From NCBI GenBank assembly GCA_017620115.1, contig JAFZRB010000216.1:1-7481 (forward strand): 7,481 nt of DNA. Reading direction: 5' to 3'. The translations under genes were made by a program, and so were the position numbers. Position 1 is the first letter of the stretch. Every line of letters begins with the position of its first letter. Source of the stretch: Clostridia bacterium (GTDB lineage Bacteria > Bacillota > Clostridia > Christensenellales > Aristaeellaceae). This document shows, piece after piece, positions 5,820-7,481 of the stretch. The notes beneath the pieces are model-generated. The model saw nothing but the letters and a program-made list of their open reading frames with translations. It ran no database searches and was not told where the DNA came from.

Positions 5820-6764
5820 ATGAGCCGCATCACCACGCGCCAGTTTCAGCCGCTTTCCGACAATCAGATCGTTTGGGAGCTGATGCTGGACAACTACGCG
5901 CCCCGCTGCGCAAACGGCGTGGCCGCGCCGTTTTTTGAATACGCCCTCACTTCCTCCTGGATGGACAGGCGCTTTTTGTACCTGGATCGCCTCTGGTTCG
6001 ACGGGGACAGGCCGGTGGGCTTCGTTTTCTACGAAAACCCCGTCAGCAGCGTGTTTTTTCATCTGCGCCAGGGCTATGAAGCGCTTGCGGATGAAATGGC
6101 CGCCTATGCCGACGCGGACATGCCGGGCGAGGCGGGAGAAAAGGAGTTTGTGCTGTTTCCCGGCCAGAAGGCGTTGATCGCCGCGGCGGAGGCGCGCGGC
6201 TACAGCCTGGATCGTGCCGAGGACGAGATGATGCTCGACTTCCGCAGGGGGTCGCTGGACCGGCCGCTGCCGGAGGGCTTCCGGTTCGTGCCGCCGGGAG
6301 AGATCGACGCGGTCAGAATGGCGCGCTGCACGTGGAAGGGCTTCGGCCACGCGGAGAACGCGCCGTTTGAAAACTGGGAGGCGGAGGATCCCGGAACGCC
6401 CTGGAATCCGCAAAAGTCCTATCGGGGCATCCTCAGCAGCATGATGGCCCCGCCGCCCCATTCCACTTATGAATACAACGTCGTCATCGCCGACGAAAAG
6501 GGCGAATACGCCTGCTATTCCGGGATGTGGTGGGTGCCGGAGAACCGCCTGGCCTACATGGAGCCGCTGTGCACCATTCCCGAATACAGGCGCCGCGGCC
6601 TCGCCGCCGCCGCGCTTTCGCGGCATTATCGCCGGATGAAGGCGCTGGGCGCGGAGTGGATGACGGGCGGCGGTAATGAGTTTTACCGCAGGATCGGATA
6701 CAACGACGCCATGCGGTGGCTTTTCTGGAAAAAGAAGGCGGCTTCAGGCGGAGAACGGGCCTGA
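5820..6764 (+). CDS. GNAT-family N-acetyltransferase, probably a tandem-GNAT protein (314 aa)
   Basis: GNAT enzymes move an acetyl group from acetyl-CoA to an amine. The C-terminal half (about 150-300) shows the core: strand EYNVVIADEKGEYACYSGMW (218-237), the LAYMEPLCTIPEYRRRGLAAAAL stretch (244-266) with RRRGLA as the acetyl-CoA pyrophosphate loop, a following helix, and NEFYRRIGY (286-294), the usual 'FY...GF' closing element. At 314 residues it is about twice a single GNAT domain. The first half (RFLYLDRLWFDGDRPVGFVF at 51-70, then a helix and FVLFPGQKALIAAAEARGYS at 110-129) resembles a second, degenerate GNAT copy without a clear CoA loop. The start has GGAGG 7 bases upstream and a candidate promoter ahead. 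A nucleotidyltransferase gene follows after 37 bases with its own ribosome binding site, so the two are probably co-transcribed. The substrate cannot be read from sequence; small amines, peptides and aminoglycoside-like compounds are all possible. Confidence 0.87.
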   Translation: MSRITTRQFQPLSDNQIVWELMLDNYAPRCANGVAAPFFEYALTSSWMDRRFLYLDRLWFDGDRPVGFVFYENPVSSVFFHLRQGYEALADEMAAYADADMPGEAGEKEFVLFPGQKALIAAAEARGYSLDRAEDEMMLDFRRGSLDRPLPEGFRFVPPGEIDAVRMARCTWKGFGHAENAPFENWEAEDPGTPWNPQKSYRGILSSMMAPPPHSTYEYNVVIADEKGEYACYSGMWWVPENRLAYMEPLCTIPEYRRRGLAAAALSRHYRRMKALGAEWMTGGGNEFYRRIGYNDAMRWLFWKKKAASGGERA

Positions 6765-6801
6765 CGGAGGGTCGGGCTCCCGGCGACCGGGGAGGGGAAG
6801 C

Positions 6802-7481
6802 ATGTTTGTTCTCAATGATTATCTGGATCGGCTGATCGAATGCTGCCGCTCGGCGTTCGGCGGGAGGCTGTTATACGTTGGCCTGCAGGGCAGTTACCTC
6901 CGGGGGGAAGCGAACGAGAGCAGCGACATCGACGTGATGGCGGTCGTCGACGGCCTGACTGTTTCGGATATGGACAGATACCGGGATATCCTGAAGAGCG
7001 TCGGGTATTATGAACGCTCGTGCGGCTTCATATGCGGCAAAGCCGAGCTGGCGCGCTGGAATCCGCTGGAGATCTGCCAGCTCGTCCACACGACCAAAGA
7101 CCTTTTTGGCAGGCTGGAGGGCCTGCTGCCGCCCGCGTCGCGGGAGGACGAAATCAATTATGTCAAGTTGAGCCTGGGGAATATCTATCACGAAATCTGC
7201 CATCGCTATATTCACGCGGACAGGGAGAAGAATATATCCGGATTTTACGCGATGCGCAAGAGCCTGTTTTTCCTGATGCAGAACCTGTATTACCTCGAAA
7301 GCGGGGAGTTTGCCATCACGAAAAAGGCGCTGATGGAGCGGCTCCCGGAAGACGACCGCGAGCTCCTGGCGCTCGCGGAGCCGCGCGGCGATCTTGACTT
7401 CGACAGAGCCGTTTCCATGCTGTTCGGCTGGTGCCAGAAGGCCTTCGCCCGGCTGGACCGGCTGGATCGCCGTTTGCCGGA
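6802..7481 (+). CDS. Pol-beta-superfamily nucleotidyltransferase, 3' end cut off
   Basis: The ATG at 6802 has GGAGG 6 bases upstream. The frame is open to the window edge (226 residues seen), so the C-terminus is incomplete. VGLQGSYLRGEANESSDIDV (26-45) is the hallmark of the MNT-like/Pol-beta nucleotidyltransferase fold: Gly30-Ser31 for the nucleotide phosphates, and Asp42 and Asp44 for the metal ions. A third carboxylate is not obvious; Glu84 or Glu90 near ELARWNPLEIC (82-92) are candidates. The second half is helical, with YVKLSLGNIYHEICHRYIHA (120-139) and RKSLFFLMQNLYYLESGEF (152-170), as in the helical domain of kanamycin-type nucleotidyltransferases. Such proteins transfer a nucleotide, often AMP, to a small molecule or protein, but many have no known substrate. 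No partner HEPN gene is in view. It follows the GNAT gene by 37 bases, probably in one operon. Confidence 0.87.
   Translation, partial: MFVLNDYLDRLIECCRSAFGGRLLYVGLQGSYLRGEANESSDIDVMAVVDGLTVSDMDRYRDILKSVGYYERSCGFICGKAELARWNPLEICQLVHTTKDLFGRLEGLLPPASREDEINYVKLSLGNIYHEICHRYIHADREKNISGFYAMRKSLFFLMQNLYYLESGEFAITKKALMERLPEDDRELLALAEPRGDLDFDRAVSMLFGWCQKAFARLDRLDRRLP

Noticed and set aside
6802..7481. MNT/HEPN toxin-antitoxin system
   Set aside because: No HEPN partner is visible. The upstream gene is a GNAT protein, and the nucleotidyltransferase is longer than the usual small MNT antitoxins. The downstream side is outside the window.

Overview
The window is GC-rich DNA (roughly two thirds G+C by eye). 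It has bacterial sigma-70/sigma-A style promoters, strong AGGAGG-type ribosome binding sites and closely packed genes. The gene set (a Gram-positive style HolA, EpsJ-like family 2 glycosyltransferases, a tandem-GNAT protein and an MNT-like nucleotidyltransferase) fits a high-GC member of the Firmicutes, plausibly a gut clostridial lineage. That placement is inference from style and resemblance. No rRNA, tRNA, CRISPR array, insertion sequence or phage module is visible.

Left arm (1-3367, minus strand). A textbook promoter (TTGACA-N18-TATAAT, 3338-3367) faces left and drives what looks like one operon: a small unknown ORF (3106-3276), holA (1979-2989, DNA polymerase III delta subunit), a family 2 glycosyltransferase with a GTG start (837-1889), and a second, related family 2 glycosyltransferase (1-840, cut by the window edge). 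The two glycosyltransferases overlap by four bases (ATGA). The small ORF stops at an amber codon, but its frame stays open and protein-like for 31 more codons, to a TGA 20 bases before holA. This is the oddest single feature of the window.

Middle (3437-5623). A secreted protein of unknown function with a clear Sec signal peptide runs rightward and ends at a strong intrinsic terminator (4360-4394). Converging on it from the right is a cytoplasmic glycoside hydrolase of the GH32/GH43 beta-propeller type (4403-5623, minus). All three expected catalytic carboxylates are recognisable, but the nucleophile motif is not the classical WMNDPNG.

Right arm (5624-7481). A 196-base divergent intergenic region holds a candidate extended -10 promoter for each direction, plus a minus-strand intrinsic terminator between them. 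Rightward follow a tandem-GNAT-like acetyltransferase (5820-6764) and, 37 bases on, a Pol-beta-superfamily nucleotidyltransferase (6802 to the window end, incomplete). They are probably co-transcribed.

Overall this reads as ordinary chromosomal sequence: replication, surface glycan synthesis, glycan breakdown and small-molecule modification. I see no convincing new multi-gene system. The points worth a second look are the amber-interrupted ORF, the atypical glycoside hydrolase, the unknown secreted protein and the isolated terminator.
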